A DNA stretch of 23,876 bases from a virus: IMG/VR virus record IMGVR_UViG_3300037587_000328, positions 1-23,876 of that record; one strand, given 5' to 3'. Positions 1 through 5,632 of this stretch are shown here, in pieces; positions within the stretch are counted from its first letter, which is position 1; the number at the start of each line of letters is the position of its first letter. The translations under genes and the position numbers were made by a program. The notes under the pieces are model-generated. The model did no database searches and had not been told where the DNA came from. It saw only the letters and a program-made list of their open reading frames with translations.

Positions 1-86
1 GACCATCGTACATGCTCATCGATAATCGCATATTTATCGGCCCAATCAGGCGCGTTTTCGATTTCTTTTTTCGTTAGCTTTCTCAT
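1..86 (-). CDS. Small phage protein, C-terminus cut by window edge
   Basis: An ORF starts at ATG 86 and runs open to the window edge, so only about 28 N-terminal residues are visible (begins MRKLTKKEIENAPDWADKY). The start follows a good GGGGAGAAATAAC ribosome site and lies one base past the stop of the upstream gene, so it belongs to the leftward operon. The opening resembles small phage proteins of the form LTKEEIxxAPxWA, which have no assigned function as far as I recall. Function is not assignable; the 3' end is missing. Confidence 0.6.
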   Translation of the reverse strand, partial: MRKLTKKEIENAPDWADKYAIIDEHVRW

Positions 87-87
87 G

Positions 88-339
88 TTATTTCTCCCCG
101 GTTTCAATTTTGCTAGCTAAAAATGCAGCCACTGAAAAGTCAGAGTTTAATATATCGCCCTTGGTATATTCTTCAGGATCACCATTCCAATCATGATAAT
201 CTTTAGTGAACTTTGTTTTTTCTTCATCAGTCCAATTGCAAGGCCAATCATAATCATTGCAGCATCGATTACCTAGATAGTCCGAATGATCTTCAAGTAA
301 AGACGCGACAATTTCTAGCTCTTTTTGTGTTAGTTTCAT
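88..339 (-). CDS. Hypothetical acidic phage protein (83 aa)
   Basis: The 83-residue product begins MKLTQKELEIVASLLEDHSD and is acidic. It has an adjacent cysteine pair (residues 26-27) plus one further Cys, and many Trp/Tyr/Asp residues in the middle. The start has an AAAGGGGATAAACA ribosome site. Its N-terminus resembles the next gene downstream (MRKLTKKEIEN), so the two may share a short helical start, but I do not recognise a family. It sits in the leftward operon downstream of replication genes; a host-takeover or accessory role is likely but unproven. Confidence 0.65.
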   Translation of the reverse strand: MKLTQKELEIVASLLEDHSDYLGNRCCNDYDWPCNWTDEEKTKFTKDYHDWNGDPEEYTKGDILNSDFSVAAFLASKIETGEK

Positions 340-351
340 TGTTTATCCCCT

Positions 352-483
352 TTAGTTAAAAATAATATTCAACGCAATTAAATCGCATATAATTATCACA
401 AAGATTACGCCGCCATTAGTTTCGACACTCCCGCTTCTCTTGAGTGTATACGCTGCCAATAATGAAAAAATCAAACTGAACAT
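352..483 (-). CDS. Small two-helix membrane protein (43 aa)
   Basis: This 43-codon ORF (ATG 483, stop TAA 352-354) fills most of the gap between its neighbours. A clear AAAGGGAAATAAC ribosome site precedes the start. The product has two hydrophobic segments, residues 1-12 (MFSLIFSLLAAY) and about 25-41 (GGVIFVIIICDLIALNI), joined by a short polar loop with K15, R16 and E21. That predicts a membrane hairpin. No family is recognised. Tiny membrane proteins like this occur in phage early regions, for example as exclusion or holin-like peptides, but nothing here fixes the role. Confidence 0.55.
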   Translation of the reverse strand: MFSLIFSLLAAYTLKRSGSVETNGGVIFVIIICDLIALNIIFN

Positions 484-537
484 TGTTATTTCCCTTTAGT
501 AGTTTCTAAATATCTTTTGCGGTATGGCCCGATTAAT

Positions 538-978
538 CTATTTACGCCACAAACCATCATCGCTGTATTTGTCGCTGAATGGCTTTGATTCCTGTTGCCC
601 CGGGTTAACCACTAAATCATTTGACCTGGCTCTTATCATTGTCTCTAAATATTTCTTGAATCTTTCAATGTAAACGCTTGGGAAGAAATTATCTCCCATA
701 TCTGAAAAATCAACCTTACCATCTGATTTAAGCATTGGCATTTTTGCAGACCACATTTTTGCTGACCATCGAACCATCGAGCAGTACCGCTTGTAATCGT
801 CCATATGCTCGTTAATTGCCATTGTAACTTCAGGGTAATACATTCGCTCCTGCCCGGCGTGAAATGAGCATAGCGCCTCACCTGTGTTGATTGACGAGTC
901 TATCGGACATTCACTAGCTGAACATTTACCCCATTTTGAAACCTGTTTTTGTTCCTGATCTTCGCCGCTGTAAGCCAT
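538..978 (-). CDS. Putative zinc-finger phage protein (146 aa)
   Basis: The N-terminal third contains a C-x4-C-x12-C-x2-H arrangement (C19, C24, C37, H40; KCSASECP ... ALCSFHAG). This is typical of a small zinc-binding module in phage proteins encoded close to dnaC-type helicase loaders. The remainder is helical with no motif I recognise and ends in a polar tail (YSDDGLWRK). The start at 978 has an AGAGAAAATAAA ribosome site. Zinc binding is inferred from Cys/His spacing only. Its place downstream of the replication genes suggests an accessory DNA-metabolism role. Confidence 0.7.
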   Translation of the reverse strand: MAYSGEDQEQKQVSKWGKCSASECPIDSSINTGEALCSFHAGQERMYYPEVTMAINEHMDDYKRYCSMVRWSAKMWSAKMPMLKSDGKVDFSDMGDNFFPSVYIERFKKYLETMIRARSNDLVVNPGQQESKPFSDKYSDDGLWRK

Positions 979-999
979 TTTATTTTCTCTTGTTAAAAT

Positions 1000-1197
1000 C
1001 TAGTTGTTGAATATTGACCAGTCGCTATCCCAGGCGGGGCTAACACGCATTTGCCAGAATTCAAATATGCTGCATTGGCATCCGTCCTCAAACTTATATC
1101 CGACCGAACTTTCTGCTATCCACTCGTCTCTGGTAAAGCTGTCATGAGTAAGCTTTTTTCCTTCGGCCATCGCTTTTATTGCTTCTTCTTTAGTCAT
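1000..1197 (-). CDS. Small hypothetical phage protein (65 aa)
   Basis: The 65-residue product begins MTKEEAIKAMAEGKKLTHDSF and ends in a Trp-rich stretch (EFWQMR ... AWDSDWSIF). The pattern 'MTKEEAIxAMxEGKKxTHxxFTxxEWI ... FEDG ... FW' matches a widespread family of short phage and prophage proteins of unknown function. The start is preceded by GGGAGAAAATATT. It lies between the zinc-finger protein and a coiled-coil protein in the leftward operon. No biochemical role can be read from the sequence. Confidence 0.7.
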   Translation of the reverse strand: MTKEEAIKAMAEGKKLTHDSFTRDEWIAESSVGYKFEDGCQCSIFEFWQMRVSPAWDSDWSIFNN

Positions 1198-1247
1198 AAT
1201 ATTTTCTCCCGTTTACTTAACTTAATCTATATCGCCACAATTCACGA

Positions 1248-1679
1248 TTAAATTTCACTAAATGAGCGCGCCATCTTCAGGTATTCCTCATCGCCCATAT
1301 ATCCCCGTACAAGCGCCTTAAACCTGGCGTAATCGTCACTTTGCGCTATGGCATGAGCGGTTGCTTTTTTGGTAGCAAATAACGCATTCTCACTCTGTGA
1401 TGCGGCGTGATTAACTGCTTTTAGCTCTGCTCTTTTGGCAGACAATAAGTTAAGTTTAAATGTTCTGTTTTTGTTTTTCGTCGCTAGTTCCACATCTGTC
1501 ATTCTCCGGGCATAACTAACTCGACGTAGCCAGTCTTTATCGGGCTCATCAAACATATCTTTGCCGTCTTCTATTGATTGGTCTATGCCTGCCTTGCTCT
1601 CGCTTAACTCATCTATTGCCATATCGATAACGTGTAGGTCATCCATTATGTTGTAGATTTCTTGCTGTAAATCGATCAT
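1248..1679 (-). CDS. Coiled-coil hypothetical protein (143 aa)
   Basis: I place the start at ATG 1679 (MIDLQQEIYNIMDDL), which has a GTGAGGAAATT ribosome site. The longer frame to 1736 would overlap the dnaC-like gene and lacks such a site. The protein is almost wholly helical and rich in Lys, Glu, Asp and Ala, with heptad-like spacing at both ends, and contains WLRRVSYARRMTDVELATKNK in the middle. No enzyme motif is visible. It directly follows the helicase loader gene, so a role near replication is possible; function unknown. Confidence 0.7.
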   Translation of the reverse strand: MIDLQQEIYNIMDDLHVIDMAIDELSESKAGIDQSIEDGKDMFDEPDKDWLRRVSYARRMTDVELATKNKNRTFKLNLLSAKRAELKAVNHAASQSENALFATKKATAHAIAQSDDYARFKALVRGYMGDEEYLKMARSFSEI

Positions 1680-1704
1680 AATTTCCTCACTTATTAAATT
1701 TAAA

Positions 1705-2460
1705 TTATTTTCTCTGTGAATCCCAATCGAAAGCAATCATTTTGCCGCCGCCCTCTCTCAATCTGTCAACGCAACGATCTCCAATTACATTCTTAACACC
1801 ATCAATGTCAAGATTGCTAATTAATATCGTCGGTTTCATTGCCTGGTAGCGCCCGTCGATAATGTCGAAAATAAATAGCTTTTCAGTATCAGATCCGAAT
1901 TGAGTTCCTACCTCGTCAATGACCAATAAATCTTTATTTATTAAAATATCAATCAAATCTGACTCTGATTGCTCTGAGTCTCTGCGCCAAGTACCCTTGA
2001 TAGCTCGTACAATGTCCATAACCTTGACTAATAAGCATCGGTAGTCCGGTAGCAGGGCCTCAATGATTACAGAAGCTAAAAGTGTCTTGCCCGTACCGAC
2101 AGAGCCAAGCATTAAAATGTTTTGATCACCCGGGAAGTTTTTAACAAAGTTTTCAGCTATCGTTTTGGCATGTTGCTGCGCTTGTGTGTTGCAAATGTAA
2201 TCATCAAAAGTTTTGTTAATGTTGCGCTTTGATATACCGGCCTTCACTCGTCTTTGTGTTGCTAGCCTTTGGGATTCGTCGATCACCTTTTGCTTTTCCT
2301 CGACCGACTTCCGATCGTCGCGCTCAATTATGCATTTGGAACACTCTCGGCTTTCCATTATTTTATGGCTCATAGGCAAACGCATGTATTTAGCTTCAAA
2401 AGATCCGTGTTTAGGGCAGTTAATAACTTCTGGCGTATCTGGCATTTTGTTAATAAACAT
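1705..2460 (-). CDS. DnaC-like replicative helicase loader ATPase
   Basis: A 251-residue AAA+ ATPase of the DnaC/IstB type. The N-terminus has a possible zinc site (C15, H18, C40, C43). The AAA+ core has Walker A GSVGTGKT (119-126), Walker B LLVIDEVG (178-185), a sensor-1-like TILISN (211-216), and DRCVDRL near 228-234, where the arginine finger is expected. Length fits DnaC-like loaders. Such proteins load the host DnaB helicase onto phage origins using ATP. The ATG overlaps the stop of the upstream replication protein gene (TAATG), so the two are translationally coupled, as in many phage replication modules. An IstB transposon helper is excluded by context. Confidence 0.9.
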   Translation of the reverse strand: MFINKMPDTPEVINCPKHGSFEAKYMRLPMSHKIMESRECSKCIIERDDRKSVEEKQKVIDESQRLATQRRVKAGISKRNINKTFDDYICNTQAQQHAKTIAENFVKNFPGDQNILMLGSVGTGKTLLASVIIEALLPDYRCLLVKVMDIVRAIKGTWRRDSEQSESDLIDILINKDLLVIDEVGTQFGSDTEKLFIFDIIDGRYQAMKPTILISNLDIDGVKNVIGDRCVDRLREGGGKMIAFDWDSQRK

Positions 2461-3185
2461 TAGAAATTCCCCGATCGGTAATTTTGATTGCTAAAGTCGT
2501 GTGTTGGTTTGTCACTTAAATTTAATTGAACCTCATCATTCCAGCATTTGCCATTGAGCCAAGTGATAGGGTTTTTACGATATTGATCATCTGGTGTCGA
2601 TTTTATGTATGCCGGTAGCTTCTCGAATATCAGATCTATTTCGACCTTGGTTAGTTTATTAAACTTATCCTCGCATTTTTTAGAATCTCTTTTTTTAGAA
2701 TACAGATCCCAAAACTCAGCGAAGCGGGAGATCTCTTTAATAACTGGTTTCTTGGTTAATGGTTCTTGGTTAGTGGTTAATGGTTCTTGGTTAGTGGTTA
2801 AGGTTATGTCTGGGTTTTTTTCGCTAACCGTTTGGGTTATTTCTGGGTTACTCTCTGGGCCTTTACTGGCGGGAGGTCTACCACCTTTGGCTCCATTTGA
2901 TTTGTTAACCTTGGATTTTTTCTTAAAAGCTTTAATTTCTTTTTCGCAACGCGAGTGAAACCATTGATCATCTTTTAAGGTAAAAAACTCAACCAAAATA
3001 GCCGATACCGTTTCCAATTCGGTATCCATTCGTAACCTACGAATAACCATCTGGGTTTCGTGTGGTATTGGCTTCTCAGTGTCATAATAATAATTGACGA
3101 GTCTAAAATAGATTGCCTCCTCAATTAGCGACAGGTGTGCCGTGTGAAGGCTCCAGTCTGCTATGTTGAATTTGTAATAATGCAC
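2460..3185 (-). CDS. Replication initiation protein, DUF1376-type N-terminus
   Basis: This 241-residue protein starts MHYYKFNIADWSLHTAHLS, the hallmark of DUF1376 (YdaU-type) proteins, with a winged-helix-like N-terminal region to about residue 85. A basic linker (KKKSKVNKSNGAKGGRPP) and a repeated polar linker (TTNQEPL twice) lead to a C-terminal domain (about 156-220; FAEFWDLYSKK ... NPITWLNGKCW) common in phage replication proteins. It probably binds the origin and recruits the DnaC-like loader encoded next. Translation appears to begin at GTG 3185 with a GAGG site about 11 bases upstream, an unusual start and spacing. The linker-coding repeat is a candidate origin, as in lambda O. Confidence 0.8.
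   Translation of the reverse strand: MHYYKFNIADWSLHTAHLSLIEEAIYFRLVNYYYDTEKPIPHETQMVIRRLRMDTELETVSAILVEFFTLKDDQWFHSRCEKEIKAFKKKSKVNKSNGAKGGRPPASKGPESNPEITQTVSEKNPDITLTTNQEPLTTNQEPLTKKPVIKEISRFAEFWDLYSKKRDSKKCEDKFNKLTKVEIDLIFEKLPAYIKSTPDDQYRKNPITWLNGKCWNDEVQLNLSDKPTHDFSNQNYRSGNF
2754..2801. repeat. Tandem 21-bp direct repeat inside the replication gene
   Basis: Two exact 21-base copies (2754-2774, 2775-2795) plus six bases of a third (to 2801), built from GGTTAAT and GGTTCTT modules read on the plus strand. A degenerate unit lies just upstream (from about 2745). The repeat encodes the linker TTNQEPLTTNQEPLT in frame. Iterons inside an initiator gene are a known origin layout, and GGTT-rich direct repeats would suit it, but this could also be a simple codon-level linker expansion. 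Confidence 0.75.
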
Positions 3186-3216
3186 TGTTATAATTACCTC
3201 GATTGGTTGTTAATTA

Positions 3217-3239
3217 GCCCCGGTGAGACGGGGTTTTTT
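3217..3239 (+). terminator. Plus-facing intrinsic terminator between minus-strand genes
   Basis: Plus-strand stem CCCCG (3218-3222), loop GTGAGA, stem CGGGG (3229-3233), then six T (3234-3239). The U-tract follows the stem only on the plus strand; on the minus strand the stem is followed by CTAATTAAC, which is not a terminator. It lies between the RHH gene and the replication gene, both transcribed leftward, so it would stop antisense transcription. Confidence 0.6.
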
Positions 3240-3441
3240 ATTCGTTGAATATTGACTCATAAGTTGAAATAACTTCGGCACACGCCTTAACGCCTTCCAT
3301 CTCAATTACTCCACCTAGACGTGTTAGCCCTCTATTTAGAGCGGCCCTTGCTATAAATGACTCACTAAAGCCCGTCTTTTTTGAGATATCTTTTATCTCA
3401 GCTTTTGTTCCATCATTAAATCTAACATTTAACTTTTCCAT
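3238..3441 (-). CDS. Ribbon-helix-helix (Arc/CopG-type) transcription regulator
   Basis: The 67-residue product opens MEKLNVRFNDGTKAEIKDIS: a short beta strand (KLNVRF) followed by two helices (GTKAEIKDISKKTG, SESFIARAALNRGL), the ribbon-helix-helix fold. RHH proteins bind DNA as dimers, using the strand pair in the major groove of short palindromic repeats. Directly upstream is a promoter with two GTGTACAC sites, so autorepression is the natural reading. It heads the replication operon (DUF1376 protein, DnaC-like loader) and probably controls it. The start has an AAAAGGAAACGAG ribosome site. Confidence 0.8.
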   Translation of the reverse strand: MEKLNVRFNDGTKAEIKDISKKTGFSESFIARAALNRGLTRLGGVIEMEGVKACAEVISTYESIFNE

Positions 3442-3461
3442 CTCGTTTCCTTTTGTTAGCT

Positions 3462-3499
3462 CGTGTACACATTATCGTTTATATTCGTGTACACGTCAA
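3462..3499 (-). promoter_or_regulatory. Replication-operon promoter with two GTGTACAC operators
   Basis: Read on the minus strand: -35 TTGACG (3499-3494), a 17-base spacer, -10 GATAAT (3476-3471). An 8-bp palindrome GTGTACAC overlaps the end of the -35 (3487-3494), and an identical copy abuts the downstream edge of the -10 (3463-3470), 24 bp apart centre to centre and both within TCGTGTACAC. Sites flanking the -10 would block RNA polymerase. The RHH protein encoded 20 bases downstream is the likely binder. Confidence 0.75.
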
Positions 3500-3516
3500 T
3501 ATTTATTTCACTCAAT

Positions 3517-3538
3517 AAAAAAGGACAATTAAGTCCTT
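3517..3538 (-). terminator. Minus-strand intrinsic terminator before the replication promoter
   Basis: On the minus strand, stem AAGGAC (3538-3533), loop TTAATT, stem GTCCTT (3526-3521), merging into a run of six T (3522-3517). It lies after the 62-residue gene and before the RHH promoter, so it separates the accessory-gene transcript from the replication operon. The stem is short and GC-poor, so termination may be partial. Confidence 0.6.
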
Positions 3539-3563
3539 ATTACACTACCCCCGAATCGTCAAG

Positions 3564-3752
3564 TTAAATCTTTCTGAATTCCATTAATCTCTCAACTAGC
3601 TCTACTTTGTTTTTCTGTTCTCCCTTAATGTCTCGCATAAAATTTTCTGCTTTCTTTTTTGTATCAAAAATGCACAAAGCCCCGCTAACTAAATCTGTCT
3701 TTATTAGCCTAAGCTCTTTGTCTATTATCACAAAAACTGACTCGTCCATCAT
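3564..3752 (-). CDS. Small hypothetical phage protein (62 aa)
   Basis: The 62-residue product opens MMDESVFVIIDKELRLIKTD. Alternating strands and a helical, Lys/Glu-rich C-terminus (KKKAENFMRDIKGEQKNKVE) suggest a small alpha/beta fold. The start follows AAGAGGACATA. It is the last gene before the terminator at 3517-3538. No family is recognised and no catalytic residues are evident. Confidence 0.65.
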   Translation of the reverse strand: MMDESVFVIIDKELRLIKTDLVSGALCIFDTKKKAENFMRDIKGEQKNKVELVERLMEFRKI

Positions 3753-3772
3753 TATGTCCTCTTGCTAGTTGG

Positions 3773-3988
3773 TTATTTAGGTTTTACTGGTAATGGTTGC
3801 CAATGGGTGGCGTTAACCCACCCGTGATCGAACCACTCAACAGGACCAACAGAAACTACACCTTTAATAATTCGCAAAACATTAATGCTGATATTTAATG
3901 TTGGGATTGATTCACCTGAAACAGAAAGCGGCTTATCAAGTATTTTTTTTATCGGCGGTAATTCATCTGCAACGCTTATCCATTCCAT
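3773..3988 (-). CDS. DUF551-like protein, copy 1 (71 aa)
   Basis: The ends carry the DUF551 signature: MEWISVADELPP at the start and THWQPLPVKPK at the finish, separated by a variable strand-rich middle. DUF551 proteins are common in phages and prophages and have no established function. The start is preceded by AAAGGAAAGATT. The next gene upstream encodes a second protein with the same end motifs but a different middle, so the pair is a diverged tandem duplication. Confidence 0.8.
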   Translation of the reverse strand: MEWISVADELPPIKKILDKPLSVSGESIPTLNISINVLRIIKGVVSVGPVEWFDHGWVNATHWQPLPVKPK

Positions 3989-4011
3989 AATCTTTCCTTT
4001 GCCCGTGGGCG

Positions 4012-4230
4012 TTATTTAGGCCCAGCAGGTAATTCCTGCCAGTGCGTTACTTCGATTTGATTAATATCGCCAAACTCAGACTCTAATTCGAACGTGTTTT
4101 TTACATGCCCGTTAAAGTCGTCGTATGGCCAAAACATGGCAGTAGGGCCGCAGTATTTGCCTGGTGGATATATTAAATACTCATCCTCGTCTTTTGGCAG
4201 TCTGTCTTTAACGCTTACCCATTCGTTCAT
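4012..4230 (-). CDS. DUF551-like protein, copy 2 (72 aa)
   Basis: The 72-residue product has the DUF551 ends MNEWVSVKDRLPKDEDEYLI and THWQELPAGPK with a Trp/Tyr-rich centre (KYCGPTAMFWPYDD). It is paralogous to the gene at 3773-3988 at both ends but not in the middle. The ATG sits in ATGA with the stop of a possible 17-codon ORF upstream and has a GAGGAAAGAGAA ribosome site. Function unknown. Confidence 0.8.
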   Translation of the reverse strand: MNEWVSVKDRLPKDEDEYLIYPPGKYCGPTAMFWPYDDFNGHVKNTFELESEFGDINQIEVTHWQELPAGPK

Positions 4231-4280
4231 TTCTCTTTCCTCGTTTGTGTTAGTATTCGTTTTGAACTCTCCTTGTTCAT
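4227..4280 (-). CDS. Possible 17-codon upstream peptide
   Basis: ATG 4280 follows an AAAGGGAAG ribosome site. The frame encodes a basic 17-residue peptide (MNKESSKRILTQTRKEK) whose TGA overlaps the ATG of the DUF551-like gene. This layout would allow translational coupling or a leader peptide. It is very short and could be chance; the only support is the ribosome site and the ATGA overlap. Confidence 0.35.
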   Translation of the reverse strand: MNKESSKRILTQTRKEK

Positions 4281-4289
4281 CTTCCCTTT

Positions 4290-4316
4290 GACCGGCCTAG
4301 TGGCTGGTCTTTTTTT
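4290..4316 (+). terminator. Second plus-facing intrinsic terminator in the minus block
   Basis: Plus-strand stem GACCGGCC (4290-4297), loop TAGT, stem GGCTGGTC (4302-4309) with one G-T wobble, then seven T (4310-4316). The tract only works for rightward transcripts; leftward transcripts meet the A-run first and have AAAGGG after the stem. Both flanking genes read leftward, so its target would be antisense RNA. Confidence 0.65.
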
Positions 4317-4521
4317 ATATGATATCCCCATATCTGTTTTCAAATATTTTATCGTCAATGTCTGATAGTGCATCGTGGCGCTTACGGTCCGCTGTTAGCG
4401 CTATCAACTTCATAGCTTGCTTAACGTCTGCTGTGTTCTCGCATATCTCTTTAATGCGTGAGTGCCTGACGTTTTCTTCGATAGATAACTTAGATGCGAA
4501 TTGCTTGGCTATTTTAGTCAT
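4315..4521 (-). CDS. Small basic helical protein (68 aa)
   Basis: The 68-residue, mostly helical product begins MTKIAKQFASKLSIEENVRH and ends RKRHDALSDIDDKIFENRYG. Both ends are rich in charged residues with hydrophobic spacing typical of a small helical bundle. A GTGGGGAAATAAC ribosome site precedes the start. No motif is recognised. It lies between the hypothetical protein at 4523-4819 and the DUF551-like genes in the leftward accessory cluster. Confidence 0.65.
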   Translation of the reverse strand: MTKIAKQFASKLSIEENVRHSRIKEICENTADVKQAMKLIALTADRKRHDALSDIDDKIFENRYGDII

Positions 4522-4522
4522 G

Positions 4523-4819
4523 TTATTTCCCCACCGTTATAGCTTCAGTTATTTCATCCATAATCTCGCTGAATGTTGAATCTGATATTTCGTCAATGTC
4601 TGGGTTGACTAGTTTTATTCCAGTCTCTGCTGACCATGTGAATTTAGTAACTCCGCCATTTGTAGAAATGTCAGTTTCGTAACAATTGCAAGGTAAATTA
4701 TTTATATTATCTAGCACTCCAGTCTTATAATTGTTAATTGTAAATCTATGCCCAACATTGCCTTTAAATGACTTCGTTATTTCAACAAGATCGCCTTTTT
4801 TGAATTTAAAGTTGCTCAT
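4523..4819 (-). CDS. Hypothetical protein, possible SH3-like barrel (98 aa)
   Basis: The N-terminal 65 residues look like a small beta barrel (MSNFKFKKGDLVEITKSFKG ... HRFTINNYK). The KxGDLVEI opening is common in SH3-like and KOW-like folds of small phage proteins. The last 30 residues are acidic and helical (DEISDSTFSEIMDEITEAI). A CGGGGTAATTAATC stretch supplies the ribosome site. The barrel assignment is from pattern only; no function is known. Confidence 0.65.
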   Translation of the reverse strand: MSNFKFKKGDLVEITKSFKGNVGHRFTINNYKTGVLDNINNLPCNCYETDISTNGGVTKFTWSAETGIKLVNPDIDEISDSTFSEIMDEITEAITVGK

Positions 4820-4825
4820 GATTAA

Positions 4826-4909
4826 TTACCCCGGATAAATTGAAACGGTTATTAAAACTATCATGACGATAATTCCGAAATATACGCCGTTTGGTTTTTT
4901 AATGTTCAT
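4826..4909 (-). CDS. Tiny single-span membrane peptide (27 aa)
   Basis: The ATG at 4909 overlaps the TGA of the lipoprotein ORF (ATGA). The 27-residue product has a basic start (MNIKKPNGVY) and one strongly hydrophobic helix (FGIIVMIVLITVSI), ending YPG. It should insert in the inner membrane with the N-terminus inside. Its own ribosome site is weak (GAG seven bases upstream), so it is probably translated by coupling. It forms a micro-operon with the lipoprotein and the 75-residue protein upstream. Function unknown. Confidence 0.5.
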   Translation of the reverse strand: MNIKKPNGVYFGIIVMIVLITVSIYPG

Positions 4910-5004
4910 AAGTTTGACTCGGCGCAAGCGTTTAACATTAATGCGACTGTAATCATTGCGCACATGAACCAGGGTGTGTTGCATAGGCGTTGTAATAGTT
5001 TCAT
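4906..5004 (-). CDS. Tiny predicted lipoprotein (32 aa)
   Basis: ATG 5004 has a strong AGGAG ribosome site and overlaps the TGA of the preceding gene by four bases. The 32-residue product has a basic n-region (MKLLQRL), a hydrophobic core (WFMCAMITVALML) and a lipobox LNAC with the modified cysteine at about residue 27. That leaves a mature lipopeptide of six residues (CAESNL). Signal peptidase II cleavage is inferred from the lipobox. Short lipoproteins in phages include Rz1-type spanins, exclusion lipoproteins (Llp, Cor) and colicin-type release proteins, but this one is shorter than any of these that I know. Confidence 0.55.
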   Translation of the reverse strand: MKLLQRLCNTPWFMCAMITVALMLNACAESNL

Positions 5005-5228
5005 TTGGTTTGCTCCTGATTTAATTGATATTCAATCTGCTGGATTGCGCTAGCCTCTTGCTTCTCGTTAAGAAGCGACGGCGTGTAATAAATAGCCACT
5101 CCAGCTATCATTCCGCGATACGTCAGCTTATGTATCCTCCAGCCGCAGTACGGGGAGTGAGCTATCGTTGCAATTAAGTCAACGATAACCCCTTTAACTC
5201 TTAGTTTGATTGGGAATATTGTTTTCAT
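5001..5228 (-). CDS. Hypothetical protein (75 aa) leading the lipoprotein micro-operon
   Basis: I chose ATG 5228 (MKTIFPIKLRVKGVIVDLIA), which has an AAAGGGGGCAAC ribosome site, over the upstream TTG at 5249 that lies inside a terminator hairpin. The product has a beta-rich N-terminal part with SPYCGWRIHK and ends in a Gln/Glu-rich helix (QQIEYQLNQEQTK). No signal peptide is obvious. It overlaps the downstream lipoprotein gene by ATGA. Function unknown. Confidence 0.65.
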   Translation of the reverse strand: MKTIFPIKLRVKGVIVDLIATIAHSPYCGWRIHKLTYRGMIAGVAIYYTPSLLNEKQEASAIQQIEYQLNQEQTK

Positions 5229-5247
5229 GTTGCCCCCTTTGTTACCC

Positions 5248-5266
5248 AAAAAGCGCCCGAAGGCGC
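5248..5266 (-). terminator. Minus-strand terminator with TTCG tetraloop
   Basis: On the minus strand, GCGCC (5266-5262), TTCG loop, GGCGC (5257-5253), then TTTTT (5252-5248). The UUCG tetraloop is especially stable. It follows the first leftward gene (5277-5561) and precedes the 75-residue gene, so it may attenuate the leftward early transcript. Confidence 0.65.
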
Positions 5267-5276
5267 GATGAGTTGA

Positions 5277-5561
5277 CTACGTGTGTCTTGCAAACTGAAC
5301 ACACTCTCGCATGTCATCAATTTTTGGTAATGGACACTCGGTCATAACAACTCTGGCGCCAAGTAGAGCCTGATCAAGCCTAAGCCCTTCAATAACTGCT
5401 GCTGAAGAGAAAACAACCGCATAAGTTTTTGTTCCAATAGTCTTAACAACGTTTAATGAATAACCAACATCTGTGCTTGTTAATGTTCTGGTTATTGTTT
5501 GCTTGCCAGCGTTTGGGCCTGTCTTATAAGTGCTTTTGGTAGTTTTGATTTTGATGTTCAT
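5277..5561 (-). CDS. First leftward early gene, hypothetical (94 aa)
   Basis: The start is set at ATG 5561 (MNIKIKTTKSTYKTGPNAGK), preceded by ACAGGTGAATATA. A GTG nine bases upstream is in frame but lacks a spaced ribosome site. The protein is beta-rich with many Thr and Lys residues in the first half and ends in a Cys-containing helix (IDDMRECVQFARHT). It is the gene nearest the leftward promoter in the divergent regulatory region and is followed by a terminator, so it may be expressed most strongly. No family is recognised. Confidence 0.65.
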   Translation of the reverse strand: MNIKIKTTKSTYKTGPNAGKQTITRTLTSTDVGYSLNVVKTIGTKTYAVVFSSAAVIEGLRLDQALLGARVVMTECPLPKIDDMRECVQFARHT

Positions 5562-5595
5562 TATATTCACCTGTCTGCGTTTTGTTTATATATCC

Positions 5596-5623
5596 AATTT
5601 AGCACAATGGGCGATGTAGTCAA
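5596..5623 (-). promoter_or_regulatory. Putative leftward early promoter
   Basis: On the minus strand, TTGACT (5623-5618), a 16-base spacer and TAAATT (5601-5596), giving a start site roughly 30 bases before the ATG at 5561. The -35 is near consensus; the -10 is weaker. The -35 lies about 10 bases from the 11-bp repeat array, so the operator could control both directions. Confidence 0.5.
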
Positions 5624-5632
5624 GCTATATCT

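Noticed and set aside
2754-2801. CRISPR-like array
   Set aside because: The repeats are directly adjacent without spacers and are in frame within a coding gene.
4826-5004. Rz/Rz1 spanin pair
   Set aside because: The lipoprotein has only six mature residues, the membrane peptide lacks a periplasmic coiled coil, and the genes are far from the lysis genes.
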